DNA from: DATMGU01 sp035555315
GTDB lineage: Bacteria; Pseudomonadota; Alphaproteobacteria; ATCC43930; CGMCC-115725
Length of the DNA: 46,390 nt
Reading direction: 5' to 3'
NCBI GenBank assembly: GCA_035555315.1
Contig: DATMGU010000081.1
Span: 1 to 46,390, forward strand
Shown piece after piece: positions 9,083 to 17,224 of this stretch. A model generated the notes under the pieces. That model was not told where the DNA came from. It did not search any database and saw nothing but the letters and a program-made list of their open reading frames with translations. The position numbers and the translations under genes are program-made. Within the stretch, counting starts at the first letter, position 1, and each line of letters starts with the position of its first letter.

Positions 9083-9835
9083 TCAGCCGCCGAGCAATTG
9101 ACCGCCATCGACGATGATCGTCTGGCCGGTTACCCAGCCGGCGCGCGGCGAGGCCAGGAACAGGACGACATCGGCCACTTCCTCCGGCTTGCCCAGCCGA
9201 CCGAACGGGATGCGGCCGAGGATATTGTTGTAGAGCACCGGGTCGGTCGTCCGGCGCTGCTCCCAACTGCCGCCGGGAAACTCGATCGATCCCGGCGCCA
9301 CGCAATTCACCCGCAGGCCCTTGGGAGCCAGTGCCGCCGCCTGGGACGTGGTGTAATGGACCACCGCGGCCTTGATCGCCGCATAGGGCGCGGTGCGCAC
9401 CGACGGCCGATAGGCGGAGATCGATGCGATGTTGACGATCGAGCCGCCGGTGCCGCGTTCCAGATGCGGCAATGCCGCGCGTGAGGCGCGGACGGTGGCC
9501 AGCAAGTCGACGTTCACGCTGGCCTCCCACCCGGCCTCGTCGTCGGTGGCGCCGAAGCCGGACGCGTTGTTGATCAAGATATCGATGCCCCCGAGCGCCG
9601 CCGCGGCCTCGGCGATATAGCCCTCGATCGCGGCGCCGTCGGCAAGGTCGCAGCGCGCCGCATGCGCGGTCCCGCCATGCCGGGCGAGGTCCCCGCGTGC
9701 GGCTTCCAGCGCCTCGGCACCCCGTGCGCAGATCGATACCGCCGCCCCGGACGCGGCGAAGCCGAGCGCGATCGACCGGCCGATGCCACGGCTGCCGCCC
9801 GCGACCACGACGCGCCGTCCCGCGAAATCGAACAT
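9083..9835 (-). CDS. Short-chain dehydrogenase/reductase (SDR)
   Basis: Classical NAD(P)-dependent SDR of 250 residues; the substrate is unknown. It has the cofactor loop GGSRGIG (residues 14-20), NNASG, the catalytic Ser in NIASISAYRP, and the YAAIK (YxxxK) catalytic pair. It ends with FLASPRAGWVTGQTIIVDGG, typical of FabG-like enzymes. It lies 16 bases downstream of purC on the same strand, so the two may be co-transcribed, but no functional link to purine synthesis is evident. Its 3' end faces the 5' edge of the cobalamin riboswitch. Confidence 0.88.
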   Translation of the reverse strand: MFDFAGRRVVVAGGSRGIGRSIALGFAASGAAVSICARGAEALEAARGDLARHGGTAHAARCDLADGAAIEGYIAEAAAALGGIDILINNASGFGATDDEAGWEASVNVDLLATVRASRAALPHLERGTGGSIVNIASISAYRPSVRTAPYAAIKAAVVHYTTSQAAALAPKGLRVNCVAPGSIEFPGGSWEQRRTTDPVLYNNILGRIPFGRLGKPEEVADVVLFLASPRAGWVTGQTIIVDGGQLLGG

Positions 9836-9851
9836 CTAGGGTGCCTCCAGC

Positions 9852-10829
9852 TTAAGGAAAATACGGCGCCAGATTGGCGCGGATCCGCTCCAGCGCCGGA
9901 ACCCCGGCCGGCGGCAATGGGAAGGCCTGACCGGTGATGCGCTCGAAGGCACCGATATAGACGGCGGCTGCATCGAGGACCACCTCGCGCGGGATCTCGG
10001 GGATCGGATCGCTATAGGGGTCGCAGCGCGCGGTGACCCAGCTGCGCACGAAATCCTTATCGAAGCTCTCCGGCCGCTGGCCGGCGGCACGGCGCCGCTC
10101 AAAGCTTTCGAGAAACCAATACCGGCTGCTGTCCGGCGTGTGGATCTCGTCGGCCAGGATGATGTTGCCGGCCTCGTCGAAGCCGAATTCGTATTTGGTG
10201 TCGACCAGCAGCAAGCCGCGTTCTCGGGCCATCTCGCGGCCGCGCGTGAACAACGCCAGCGCCAGCTCGGAAACGGTCTGCCATTGCGCCGCCGTCAGCA
10301 AGCCGCCACCGATGATCTCGTCCGGGGTCAGCGGCGCATCGTGCCCGTCGTCGAACGCCTTGGTGGTCGGCGTGAGGATCGTGCGATCGAGCTTCTGGTT
10401 CTCGTGCATGCCGTCGGGGAACCGATGGCCGTACATCTCGCGCTGACCGGCCTTGTAGAGCGACCAGATCGAGGTTCCGGTGGTGCCCGCCAGATAGTCG
10501 CGCACGACGATCTCGACCGGCATAATGGTCAGCCGCCGGCACAGCACCACGTTCGGATCGGGGTATTCGAGGATGTGGTTGGGGGCCACGTCGCGCGTCG
10601 CCTCGAACCAGAATCGGGCGATCTGGGTCAGCACCTGGCCCTTCAGCGGGATCGCCGTCAGGATGCGGTCGAAGGCACTCAGCCGATCCGTCGCGATGAT
10701 AATGCGCCGACCATCCGGCAGATCGTAATTCTCGCGGACCTTGCCCCGGTAATGACCGGGCAGTTCGGGAATCGTCGCCTCGCGCAGCACATCGTCATAA
10801 TACGCCGCCACTTCCACCGTATCGACCAT
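9852..10829 (-). CDS. purC: SAICAR synthase PurC
   Basis: Phosphoribosylaminoimidazole-succinocarboxamide synthase: joins aspartate to CAIR using ATP in purine synthesis. Signatures are YRGKVRENYDLPDGR, IIIATDRLSAFDRILTAIP, EIVVRDYLAGTTGTS and LVDTKYEFGFDEAGNIILADEIHTPDSSRYW. The last contains the SAICAR-synthetase D-[EH]-x-x-T-P-D-S-S-R type motif. With ATG at 10829 the protein has 325 residues, the longer single-domain form resembling yeast Ade1 rather than the 240-residue E. coli enzyme. The open frame extends to 10970, but the extra 47 residues look unrelated. It is separated by a 319-base divergent region from the aminotransferase gene. Confidence 0.95.
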   Translation of the reverse strand: MVDTVEVAAYYDDVLREATIPELPGHYRGKVRENYDLPDGRRIIIATDRLSAFDRILTAIPLKGQVLTQIARFWFEATRDVAPNHILEYPDPNVVLCRRLTIMPVEIVVRDYLAGTTGTSIWSLYKAGQREMYGHRFPDGMHENQKLDRTILTPTTKAFDDGHDAPLTPDEIIGGGLLTAAQWQTVSELALALFTRGREMARERGLLLVDTKYEFGFDEAGNIILADEIHTPDSSRYWFLESFERRRAAGQRPESFDKDFVRSWVTARCDPYSDPIPEIPREVVLDAAAVYIGAFERITGQAFPLPPAGVPALERIRANLAPYFP

Positions 10830-11148
10830 CACGCCCCGATCGCCGGCGCCGAACGCCCCAGGGCGAAATGCCAGGGGTATGCGCAGGGCAGCCTTGTTCG
10901 GCGCATTCTCGATGAAACCGCCGCCGAAGCAAAGACCGGGCGAGTCGTTTTTCAGATGATGCCCAGCCAATCAGCTATCGCGGATGCGGTGGCCGACAGC
11001 ATGGGTGACGCAAGGCGCCCGGTCGGCGCGCGTGCTGTGCCCCATGACCTGAGCCGCGAAACGCGAACTTCCTGGTTTCATCCGCTTCGGCACGGCACTA
11101 GCATTGCTTGCCGTCACCCAGCACTGCCATAGCGGAAAGATCCCATCC
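10830..11148. other. Divergent intergenic region between purC and the aminotransferase gene
   Basis: The 319 bases hold the leader and promoter regions of both divergent genes. The purC frame stays open through part of it but without family-like sequence. I see no clear promoter, riboswitch or repeat. A purine-rich GGAAAGA at about 11134 serves as ribosome-binding site for the aminotransferase. Confidence 0.5.
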
Positions 11149-12480
11149 ATGAGCCGTCTCGTTCATCGTAGTCTGCATGCGACGCCGGATACCGTCGTTG
11201 GCGGTGACGGCATCCTGCTGCGCCTGGCGGATGGCCGATCGATCATCGATGCCTCTGGCGGGGCGGCCGTCGCTTGCATCGGCCATGGCAATCGGCGCGT
11301 CGCCGACGCGATCGCCGCGCAGGCCGGGCGCGTCGCCTATGCCCATACCGGCTTCTTCACCTCGGAGCCGGCGGAAGCGCTCGCCGATATCCTGCTGGAG
11401 GACGAGCCCGGCGGCCTCACCCATGCCTTCTTCGTCTCATCCGGATCGGAGGCGATGGAGGCCGCGATCAAGCTGGCGCGGCAATACTTCATCGAAATCG
11501 GCCAACCTAGCCGCACCCGTTTCATCGCGCGCCGGCAGGGCTATCACGGCACCACCCTCGGCGCCCTGGGCGTTGGCGGGCATGCCGCCCGGCGGGCATT
11601 CTACGAGCCGATGCTATCCGCCCAGTTCAGCCATGTGTCGCCGTGTTTCGCCTACCGATACCAGGATGCCGGAGAGAGCGACGCCGCCTATGTGCGGCGC
11701 CTCGCCGACGAGTTGGAAGCGGAATTCCAGCGGCTGGGTCCACATACCGTCGCCGCGTTCTGCGCCGAGCCGGTGGTCGGGGCCGCGACCGGCTGTGTCA
11801 CGGCGCTGCCGGGATATTTCCCGGCGATGCGCGCGGTGTGCGACCGGCATGGCGCCTTGCTGATCCTGGATGAGGTCATGTGCGGCATGGGCCGGACCGG
11901 CACCCTGCATGCTTGGGAGCAGGAGGGAATCGTCCCCGACATCCAGGCGGTCGCCAAGGGGTTGGGCGGGGGCTATCAGCCGATCGGCGGCATCCTGATC
12001 GGCGGCCGCGTGATCTCGGCGCTCCGCGCCGGCTCTGGCGGCTTCATGCATGGCCAGACCTATCAGGCGCATCCCGTTGCCTGCGCCGCCGCCTTGGAAG
12101 TCCAGCGCATCCTGCGGGAGGAGGCGTTGGTCGAGAATGTCGCGGCCATGGGCACGCATCTGGAGGCGCTGCTGACCGAGCGGTTCGGCAATCACCGCCA
12201 TGTCGGCGACGTGCGCGGCCGTGGGTTGTTTCGTGCCCTGGAATTCGTCGTCGATCGAGCGTCCAAGGAGCCGTTCGATCCGGCCCTCAAGATCAACGAG
12301 CGGGTCAAGAACGCCGCCCTGGATCGCGGTCTGGCGGTCTATCCCTCCATCGGCACCGCCGATGGCACGCGCGGCGACCATGTGATCGTGGCCCCGCCGT
12401 ATATCGTCGACAAGGCGCAGCTCGCGGATATCGTCGACCGGCTGGGCGAGGCGGTCGACGCAGCGCTGGCCGGAGTCTGA
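11149..12480 (+). CDS. Class III PLP-dependent aminotransferase
   Basis: Fold-type I class III aminotransferase (443 residues) acting on an omega-amino acid or diamine-like donor; the substrate cannot be set from sequence. It shows SGSEAMEAAIKLARQY (phosphate cup), RRQGYHGTTLGALGV, LLILDEVMCGMGRTG (PLP-ring Asp) and AVAKGLGGGYQPIGG (Schiff-base Lys). I chose ATG 11149 after a GGAAAGA ribosome-binding site. The open frame begins at 11104 without family sequence. It leads a plus-strand unit with an SDR and an ABC importer and has a D-amino-acid dehydrogenase-like gene facing it, so a role in catabolism of an imported amino compound is inferred. Confidence 0.9.
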   Translation: MSRLVHRSLHATPDTVVGGDGILLRLADGRSIIDASGGAAVACIGHGNRRVADAIAAQAGRVAYAHTGFFTSEPAEALADILLEDEPGGLTHAFFVSSGSEAMEAAIKLARQYFIEIGQPSRTRFIARRQGYHGTTLGALGVGGHAARRAFYEPMLSAQFSHVSPCFAYRYQDAGESDAAYVRRLADELEAEFQRLGPHTVAAFCAEPVVGAATGCVTALPGYFPAMRAVCDRHGALLILDEVMCGMGRTGTLHAWEQEGIVPDIQAVAKGLGGGYQPIGGILIGGRVISALRAGSGGFMHGQTYQAHPVACAAALEVQRILREEALVENVAAMGTHLEALLTERFGNHRHVGDVRGRGLFRALEFVVDRASKEPFDPALKINERVKNAALDRGLAVYPSIGTADGTRGDHVIVAPPYIVDKAQLADIVDRLGEAVDAALAGV

Positions 12481-12486
12481 GCGATT

Positions 12487-13251
12487 ATGGTGAGTGCCCC
12501 CGACCGGCGGACAATCCTGGTAACCGGGGCCGGCAGCGGCATCGGGGCGGCCGTGTGCCGCCGGCTGGCCGGTCCCGACATCGCCCTGCTGATCCATACC
12601 GGCAGCCGGCGCGACCGCGCGGAGGCGGTCGCCGAGGCATGCCGCCAACGAGGTGCGTTATGTGAAGTGGCGCTGGGCGACCTCGCCGAACCCACGACCG
12701 CGCGGCATTTGGTGGCCGAGGCGGAGCGGCATTTCGGCCGGCTGGATGGCGTCGTCGCCAATGCCGGCTTCGCCGATCGCCGGCCGATCGGCGTCTTGGA
12801 CGAGGCCGGCTTCGATCGATCGACGTCGGTGATCCTGCGCGGCTTGTTCGGCCTCGCCACCGCGGCACGGTCCTTGCTGATCCAGTCGGAGGCCGGGCGC
12901 ATCGTCGCGGTCAGCTCGTTCGTGGCGCATGTGTTTCGTTTGGACGGCGACGTCTTTCCGGCCTCGGCCGCGGCGAAGGCCGGGCTCGAAGGGTTGGCGA
13001 GATCGCTGGCGGCGCAGCTGGCGCCGGATGGCGTCACCGTGAATTGCGTGGCCCCCGGCTATGTCGCGAAGGATGCCGACAGCCACGCGGCGTTGGACGA
13101 GGCGGGGTGGCGCCGGGCGGTCGGGCTCATCCCCCTGGGCAGACTCGGCCAACCGGACGATGTCGCGGCGCTCATCGCGTTTCTGCTGCGTCCGGAGGGC
13201 GGCTATATCACCGGCCAGGTCATCCATGTGGATGGCGGGCTGACGCTTTAA
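12487..13251 (+). CDS. SDR-family protein lacking the catalytic tyrosine
   Basis: Rossmann-fold SDR of 254 residues, six bases after the aminotransferase stop. It keeps the cofactor loop TGAGSGIG (residues 14-21), VANAG, and AVSSF with the catalytic Ser, and ends YITGQVIHVDGG. Where classical SDRs have YxxxK, this protein reads FPASAAAKAGLEGL: the Lys is present, but the residue four before it is Ser instead of Tyr. It could use another acid, or bind cofactor without ordinary reductase activity. Its place in the unit suggests it acts on the product of the transaminase, but this is inference. Confidence 0.85.
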   Translation: MVSAPDRRTILVTGAGSGIGAAVCRRLAGPDIALLIHTGSRRDRAEAVAEACRQRGALCEVALGDLAEPTTARHLVAEAERHFGRLDGVVANAGFADRRPIGVLDEAGFDRSTSVILRGLFGLATAARSLLIQSEAGRIVAVSSFVAHVFRLDGDVFPASAAAKAGLEGLARSLAAQLAPDGVTVNCVAPGYVAKDADSHAALDEAGWRRAVGLIPLGRLGQPDDVAALIAFLLRPEGGYITGQVIHVDGGLTL

Positions 13252-13277
13252 GAAACCACTTGCGGGAGACCGAGTAC

Positions 13278-14144
13278 ATGCTGTCACGACGTGAGATTGC
13301 CAAGGGCGCCATGATAGCGGCCGCCCTGGCGCCCCCCCTGGTGGCCAGCCAGGCCCTGATCGCGACCCCGGCATCGGCGCAGAATCAGCCGACCGAGTCG
13401 ACGATGGATCGGGTCTCGCGCACCAAGGTCCTGCGCATCGCCGCCCTGCCCGGCGAATCGCCGTATTTCAACAAAGACATCACCACCGGTGTCTGGACCG
13501 GCATGGCGGTCGAGATGGCGAAGGACATCGCGGCGAATTTGGACGCCACGCTGGAATACACCGAATCGACCTATGGCAATTCGGTGCTGGACCTGCAGTC
13601 CGGCAAGATCGACTTGGCCTTCGCGCTCAATCCGACGCCGAAGCGCGCGCTGGTCATCGGCTTCACCCATCCCGTGTTCCTGCATGGCTTCGGCATGGTC
13701 GGCAGCAAAGGCTTCACCGCGAAGACCTGGTCGGACCTCAACAAGCCGGAGGTGCGCGTCGCCGTCGATATCGGCTCGGCGCATGAGATCGCGGCCCGGC
13801 GCTTCGCGCCGAAGGCGACCATCACCGGCTACAAGATGCGCGACGACTGCATTCTGGCGCTGCAATCCGGCAAGGTGGACTGCGTCATCCTGGCGGCTAT
13901 CCTGGGGCTGACCGCCGTCAAGAAGAACCCGAACCTCGGCGCCTACGTCATCCTGTCCAACCCACTGGTTCAACTACCGAGCGGGATGGGCGTACGGCAG
14001 GAGCCGGATAAGCGGTGGCGGGACTTCCTGGACAATTGGGTGGATTACAACCGAGGGATCGGCCAGATCCGGGAATGGATGATCGGCGGCCTGGCGCTGA
14101 ATGGCGTGATGCCCGAGGACGTCCCAGCCGAAGTGCAGTTCTAG
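13278..14144 (+). CDS. Amino acid ABC transporter, periplasmic binding protein
   Basis: Type 2 periplasmic solute-binding protein (SBP_bac_3 family, 288 residues) for a polar amino acid or related amine. The N-terminus MLSRREIAKG followed by a hydrophobic run and ASAQ looks like a twin-arginine (Tat) signal peptide. The mature part begins with VLRIAALPGESPYFNKD and has YGNSVLDLQSGKIDLAFALNPTP, the usual ligand-cleft organisation. The start ATG 13278 follows GCGGGAGA. The next genes encode the matching permease and ATPase. The substrate is not identifiable by eye. Confidence 0.88.
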   Translation: MLSRREIAKGAMIAAALAPPLVASQALIATPASAQNQPTESTMDRVSRTKVLRIAALPGESPYFNKDITTGVWTGMAVEMAKDIAANLDATLEYTESTYGNSVLDLQSGKIDLAFALNPTPKRALVIGFTHPVFLHGFGMVGSKGFTAKTWSDLNKPEVRVAVDIGSAHEIAARRFAPKATITGYKMRDDCILALQSGKVDCVILAAILGLTAVKKNPNLGAYVILSNPLVQLPSGMGVRQEPDKRWRDFLDNWVDYNRGIGQIREWMIGGLALNGVMPEDVPAEVQF

Positions 14145-14180
14145 GGCACAGCACAGTTCTGGGGCAGCACAGTTCTAGCG
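14133..14180 (+). repeat. Triplicated short repeat spanning the binding-protein stop codon
   Basis: The heptamer CAGTTCT recurs at 14136, 14154 and 14170 within near-identical 14-18-base units (GCAGTTCTAGGGCACA, GCACAGTTCTGGGGCA, GCACAGTTCTAGCG). The first copy contains the stop codon of the binding-protein gene and the rest fills the gap before the permease. It looks like a recent slippage duplication. No function is apparent. Confidence 0.7.
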
Positions 14181-14199
14181 TAACGGGCGGGACCGCATC

Positions 14200-14865
14200 T
14201 TGGGTTATCAATGGGACTTCTCGTTCCTATGGGGCTATCGGTGGCTGATCCTCACGGGGCTCGGCTACACGATCGCCTATACCATCGGCACGATCCTCTT
14301 CGGCCTGATCATCGGCTTGGCGACAGGGCTGCTGCGCCTGTCGCGCAGCTGGTGGGTGAACGCTCCGGTGATCGCCTATATCGAGGCGTTCCGCTGCACG
14401 CCGCTGCTGGTCCAGATCGTCTGGTTCTATTACGCGCTGCCGGTGGTGATCGGTGTGGACATCCCCGCCCATGTCGCGGCCGGCCTGGTGCTGTCGCTCT
14501 ATACCGGGGCGTTCTATGCGGAGATCATCCGTGGAGGCGTCAATTCAATCGATCGGGGTCAATGGGACGCGGCGCGCGCGATCGGCATGCGGCGCGGCCA
14601 GGTTATGCGTAACGTCATCCTGCCGCAGGCCTTCAAGCGGATGATCCCGCCCTTCATGAACCAGTCGATCATCCAGCTAAAGAACACCTCGCTGGTCTCG
14701 ACCATCGCGGTGGCCGACCTGCTCTACCAGGGCTCGATCATCACCGCAGCGACATACCGCCCATTGGAGGTCTACACCATGGTGGCGATCATCTATTTCC
14801 TGGTGCTGTTCCCCATGACGCTCGCGGCCCAGGCGGTCGAACGCGGCTTGGCCAGGGCCGATTGA
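14200..14865 (+). CDS. Amino acid ABC transporter permease (His/Glu/Gln/Arg family)
   Basis: Inner-membrane permease of the polar amino acid ABC family (221 residues). Several hydrophobic segments surround the EAA loop ARAIGMRRGQVMRNVILPQAFKRMIPP, which contacts the ATPase. The start appears to be TTG 14200 (TTG GGT TAT CAA TGG), preceded by GGGCGGGA; the ATG at 14211 is out of frame. Only one permease gene is present, so the transporter is probably a homodimer in the membrane. The stop codon overlaps the ATPase start (TGATG). Confidence 0.9.
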   Translation: MGYQWDFSFLWGYRWLILTGLGYTIAYTIGTILFGLIIGLATGLLRLSRSWWVNAPVIAYIEAFRCTPLLVQIVWFYYALPVVIGVDIPAHVAAGLVLSLYTGAFYAEIIRGGVNSIDRGQWDAARAIGMRRGQVMRNVILPQAFKRMIPPFMNQSIIQLKNTSLVSTIAVADLLYQGSIITAATYRPLEVYTMVAIIYFLVLFPMTLAAQAVERGLARAD

Positions 14866-15728
14866 TGACCCACCCCCGCGCAATGGATGCCGTCCCCCCC
14901 GGCTCGATGCCAACGGACGCCATGCCGGCCGAGGCGATGCCGACCGACGCGATGATCGAGATCACCGATCTGCAGAAGTCGTTCGGGCCCCATCACGTGC
15001 TGAAAGGCATCTCGATGACGGTGCCGCGCCGCTCGGTGACGGCGATTATCGGTCCTAGCGGATCGGGCAAATCGACCCTGCTGCGCTGCATCAACTTGCT
15101 GGAGGAACCGAGCCACGGCCGGGTCCGGGTCGGCCGGCAATCGATCGAATTCGGCGGCAAGCGCAGCCGTCTGCCGAGCGATCGCGAGCTGGCGGCATTC
15201 CGCACCCGGACCGGGATGGTGTTCCAGCACTTCAACCTGTTCCCGCACATGACGGTGCTGGGCAACGTCACCGCCGGGCCGGTGATCGTGAAGCGCATGC
15301 GGCGGGCGGAGGCCAACGAGATCGCGATGGCGCTGCTGTCCAAGGTCGGGCTGGCCGAAAAGGCTCAGGCCTATCCGCAGCATTTGTCGGGTGGCCAGCG
15401 GCAGCGCGTCGCGATCGCCCGGGCGCTGGCCATGGCGCCTGAGGTCGTGCTGTTCGACGAAGTGACCTCCGCCCTCGACCCGGAATTGGTCGGCGAGGTG
15501 CTCGATGTCGTGAAGCAACTCGCCGAAGAGGGCATGACCATGGTTCTGGTGACCCATGAAATCGCCTTCGCCCATGAGGTCGCCAGCAATGTGGTGTTCA
15601 TGAGCGACGGTATCATCGTCGAGAGCGGCCCGCCCGCGGAAGTCCTGGAGCACCCGCAAAACCCGCGCACCCAGGCATTCCTCGGCCGCTTCCACAGCTT
15701 CATCGGCAGCTACGGCACGCCTGGTTAG
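14865..15728 (+). CDS. Amino acid ABC transporter ATP-binding protein
   Basis: ATPase of the importer (GlnQ/HisP type, 287 residues from ATG 14865). It has Walker A GPSGSGKST, Q-loop MVFQHFNLFPHMTVL, signature LSGGQRQR, Walker B VVLFDEVTSALDPE and the H-loop VTHEI. Before the usual domain start (MIEITDLQKSFG, ATG 14952) lies an unusual 29-residue stretch with a five-residue repeat, MPTDAMPAEAMPTDAM, so translation might start at any of several ATGs. Coupling to the permease through TGATG favours the upstream start. The stop overlaps the stop of the convergent dehydrogenase gene. Confidence 0.92.
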   Translation: MTHPRAMDAVPPGSMPTDAMPAEAMPTDAMIEITDLQKSFGPHHVLKGISMTVPRRSVTAIIGPSGSGKSTLLRCINLLEEPSHGRVRVGRQSIEFGGKRSRLPSDRELAAFRTRTGMVFQHFNLFPHMTVLGNVTAGPVIVKRMRRAEANEIAMALLSKVGLAEKAQAYPQHLSGGQRQRVAIARALAMAPEVVLFDEVTSALDPELVGEVLDVVKQLAEEGMTMVLVTHEIAFAHEVASNVVFMSDGIIVESGPPAEVLEHPQNPRTQAFLGRFHSFIGSYGTPG

Positions 15729-16996
15729 AACCGATCAGGCCGGAATGGCGCGATGTCGATCGACGGCGGCCGGCCGGCGACCAGATCGGCGATGACCCGG
15801 CCGGTCATCGAGCCGCCTGCGAGCCCGACATGGCCATGGCCGAAGGCATAGAAGGCGTTGGGAAAGCGCGTCGACGGGCCGATCACCGGCAGCGAATCCG
15901 GCATGCTGGGGCGGAAGCCCATCCACAGCGACATCTGATCGTCGGACACCTCGCCCAGGCCGGGATACATCCGTCGCCCCTGCGCCAGGAGACTGCGCGC
16001 CCGGCGCCAATCCGGCGGTGCCGACAAGCCACCGAACTCGACGGTACCGGCGAAGCGCAGCCCACCCTCCATCGGTGTCGCCACGAACTTGTCCTCGAAC
16101 GACAGGGTCGGGATGCGCGGCATCACCGCCGGCATCCGCAGCATGACGTGATAGCCCCGTTCGGTGTCGAGCGGCACCCGGTCGCCCAGGCGCCGGGCCA
16201 GTGTCTTGGACCAGGCGCCGGCGGCAAGCACGATGCGATCGGCGCGATGCACTCCCGCCTCGGTCCTGACACCGACCAGCCGCCCATCCTCGATCACGAC
16301 ATCGGTGACCCGCTCGCGCAGCACCCGGCCGCCCTGCCGCGTCAACGCCTCCGCCAGGCTGCGGACGAGACGCAGCGGGTCGCCGCAATGACCGTTCTCG
16401 CCGATCAGCCGGCCGCGCACATAATCGGGCGACAGCGCCGGCTCCAACTGTCGCAGTTCGTCGGCCGAGAGTTCGTCGATGACGATGCCGTTATCCCGGC
16501 GCAGCCGCATCGCTGTTTCGTCCTTGGCAAAGCTCGCATCGCTGCGATAGGCGAAGAGATGGCCGACCCGATGGATGAGGTCGCTGGCGCCCGCATCCTT
16601 GACCAGCGGCAGATAGCTTTCGATGGACGGCGCCAACAGGCTGCGCAGCGCGCGCGCCTGGGCCGCTACCCGTTCGGGCTGGCCCGCGCGCACGAACCGG
16701 GCGAGCCAGGGCAGGATCTGCAGAACATAGCCCGGACGGATTGACAGCGGCCCCATCGGATCGAGCAGCCAGCGCGGCACTTGCGACAGCATGCCCGGCA
16801 TCGACATCGGCACCACCGAGGCGCCGTTGAGGCACCCGGCATTGCCGAGGGAGGCCCCCTCGCCCGGCGCACCGGGATCGATCACCACCACTGCCTGGCC
16901 ATCGCGCCGCAGATAGCTCGCCGCCGCCATGCCGACGATCCCGGCACCGATCACGATGACCGAAGCCCCTTGCCTTGCCGCCACAGCATTGTCCAT
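15725..16996 (-). CDS. D-amino-acid dehydrogenase-like FAD oxidoreductase (DadA family)
   Basis: FAD-dependent oxidoreductase of the DAO/DadA family (423 residues), oxidising a D-amino acid or secondary amine to the keto acid. The N-terminal dinucleotide site is VIVIGAGIVGMAAASYL. The C-terminal FAD/substrate region contains WMGFRPSMPDSLPVIGPS and FGHGHVGLAGGSMTGRVIADL. It is convergent with the ABC ATPase gene, with four bases shared between the stops (TTAG: TAG on plus, TAA on minus). Its location beside an amino acid importer and an aminotransferase suggests a shared substrate class, though it is transcribed separately. Confidence 0.9.
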   Translation of the reverse strand: MDNAVAARQGASVIVIGAGIVGMAAASYLRRDGQAVVVIDPGAPGEGASLGNAGCLNGASVVPMSMPGMLSQVPRWLLDPMGPLSIRPGYVLQILPWLARFVRAGQPERVAAQARALRSLLAPSIESYLPLVKDAGASDLIHRVGHLFAYRSDASFAKDETAMRLRRDNGIVIDELSADELRQLEPALSPDYVRGRLIGENGHCGDPLRLVRSLAEALTRQGGRVLRERVTDVVIEDGRLVGVRTEAGVHRADRIVLAAGAWSKTLARRLGDRVPLDTERGYHVMLRMPAVMPRIPTLSFEDKFVATPMEGGLRFAGTVEFGGLSAPPDWRRARSLLAQGRRMYPGLGEVSDDQMSLWMGFRPSMPDSLPVIGPSTRFPNAFYAFGHGHVGLAGGSMTGRVIADLVAGRPPSIDIAPFRPDRF

Positions 16997-17224
16997 CCAG
17001 CATTTCCCCTCGTCGCGAAACAGGTTTACACACGATCTTAAGGTGGCGACAGATGAACCGAGCCATCGGTTTCGCAGCGCGTCTCCGATCGTTCATCAGC
17101 CAACCGACCCACAGATACCGTGCAACCGATGGCCTGCCGCCGCCGTTCTATCGACGTGCGATGACCCCGTGCAACCGCCGCGCCGACGGAAAACTATGTA
17201 TAGCGGCAACATTGAGAGTCGCCG

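Noticed and set aside
10830..10970. 47-residue N-terminal extension of PurC
   Set aside because: Open frame only; sequence does not resemble PurC and the family start fits ATG 10829.
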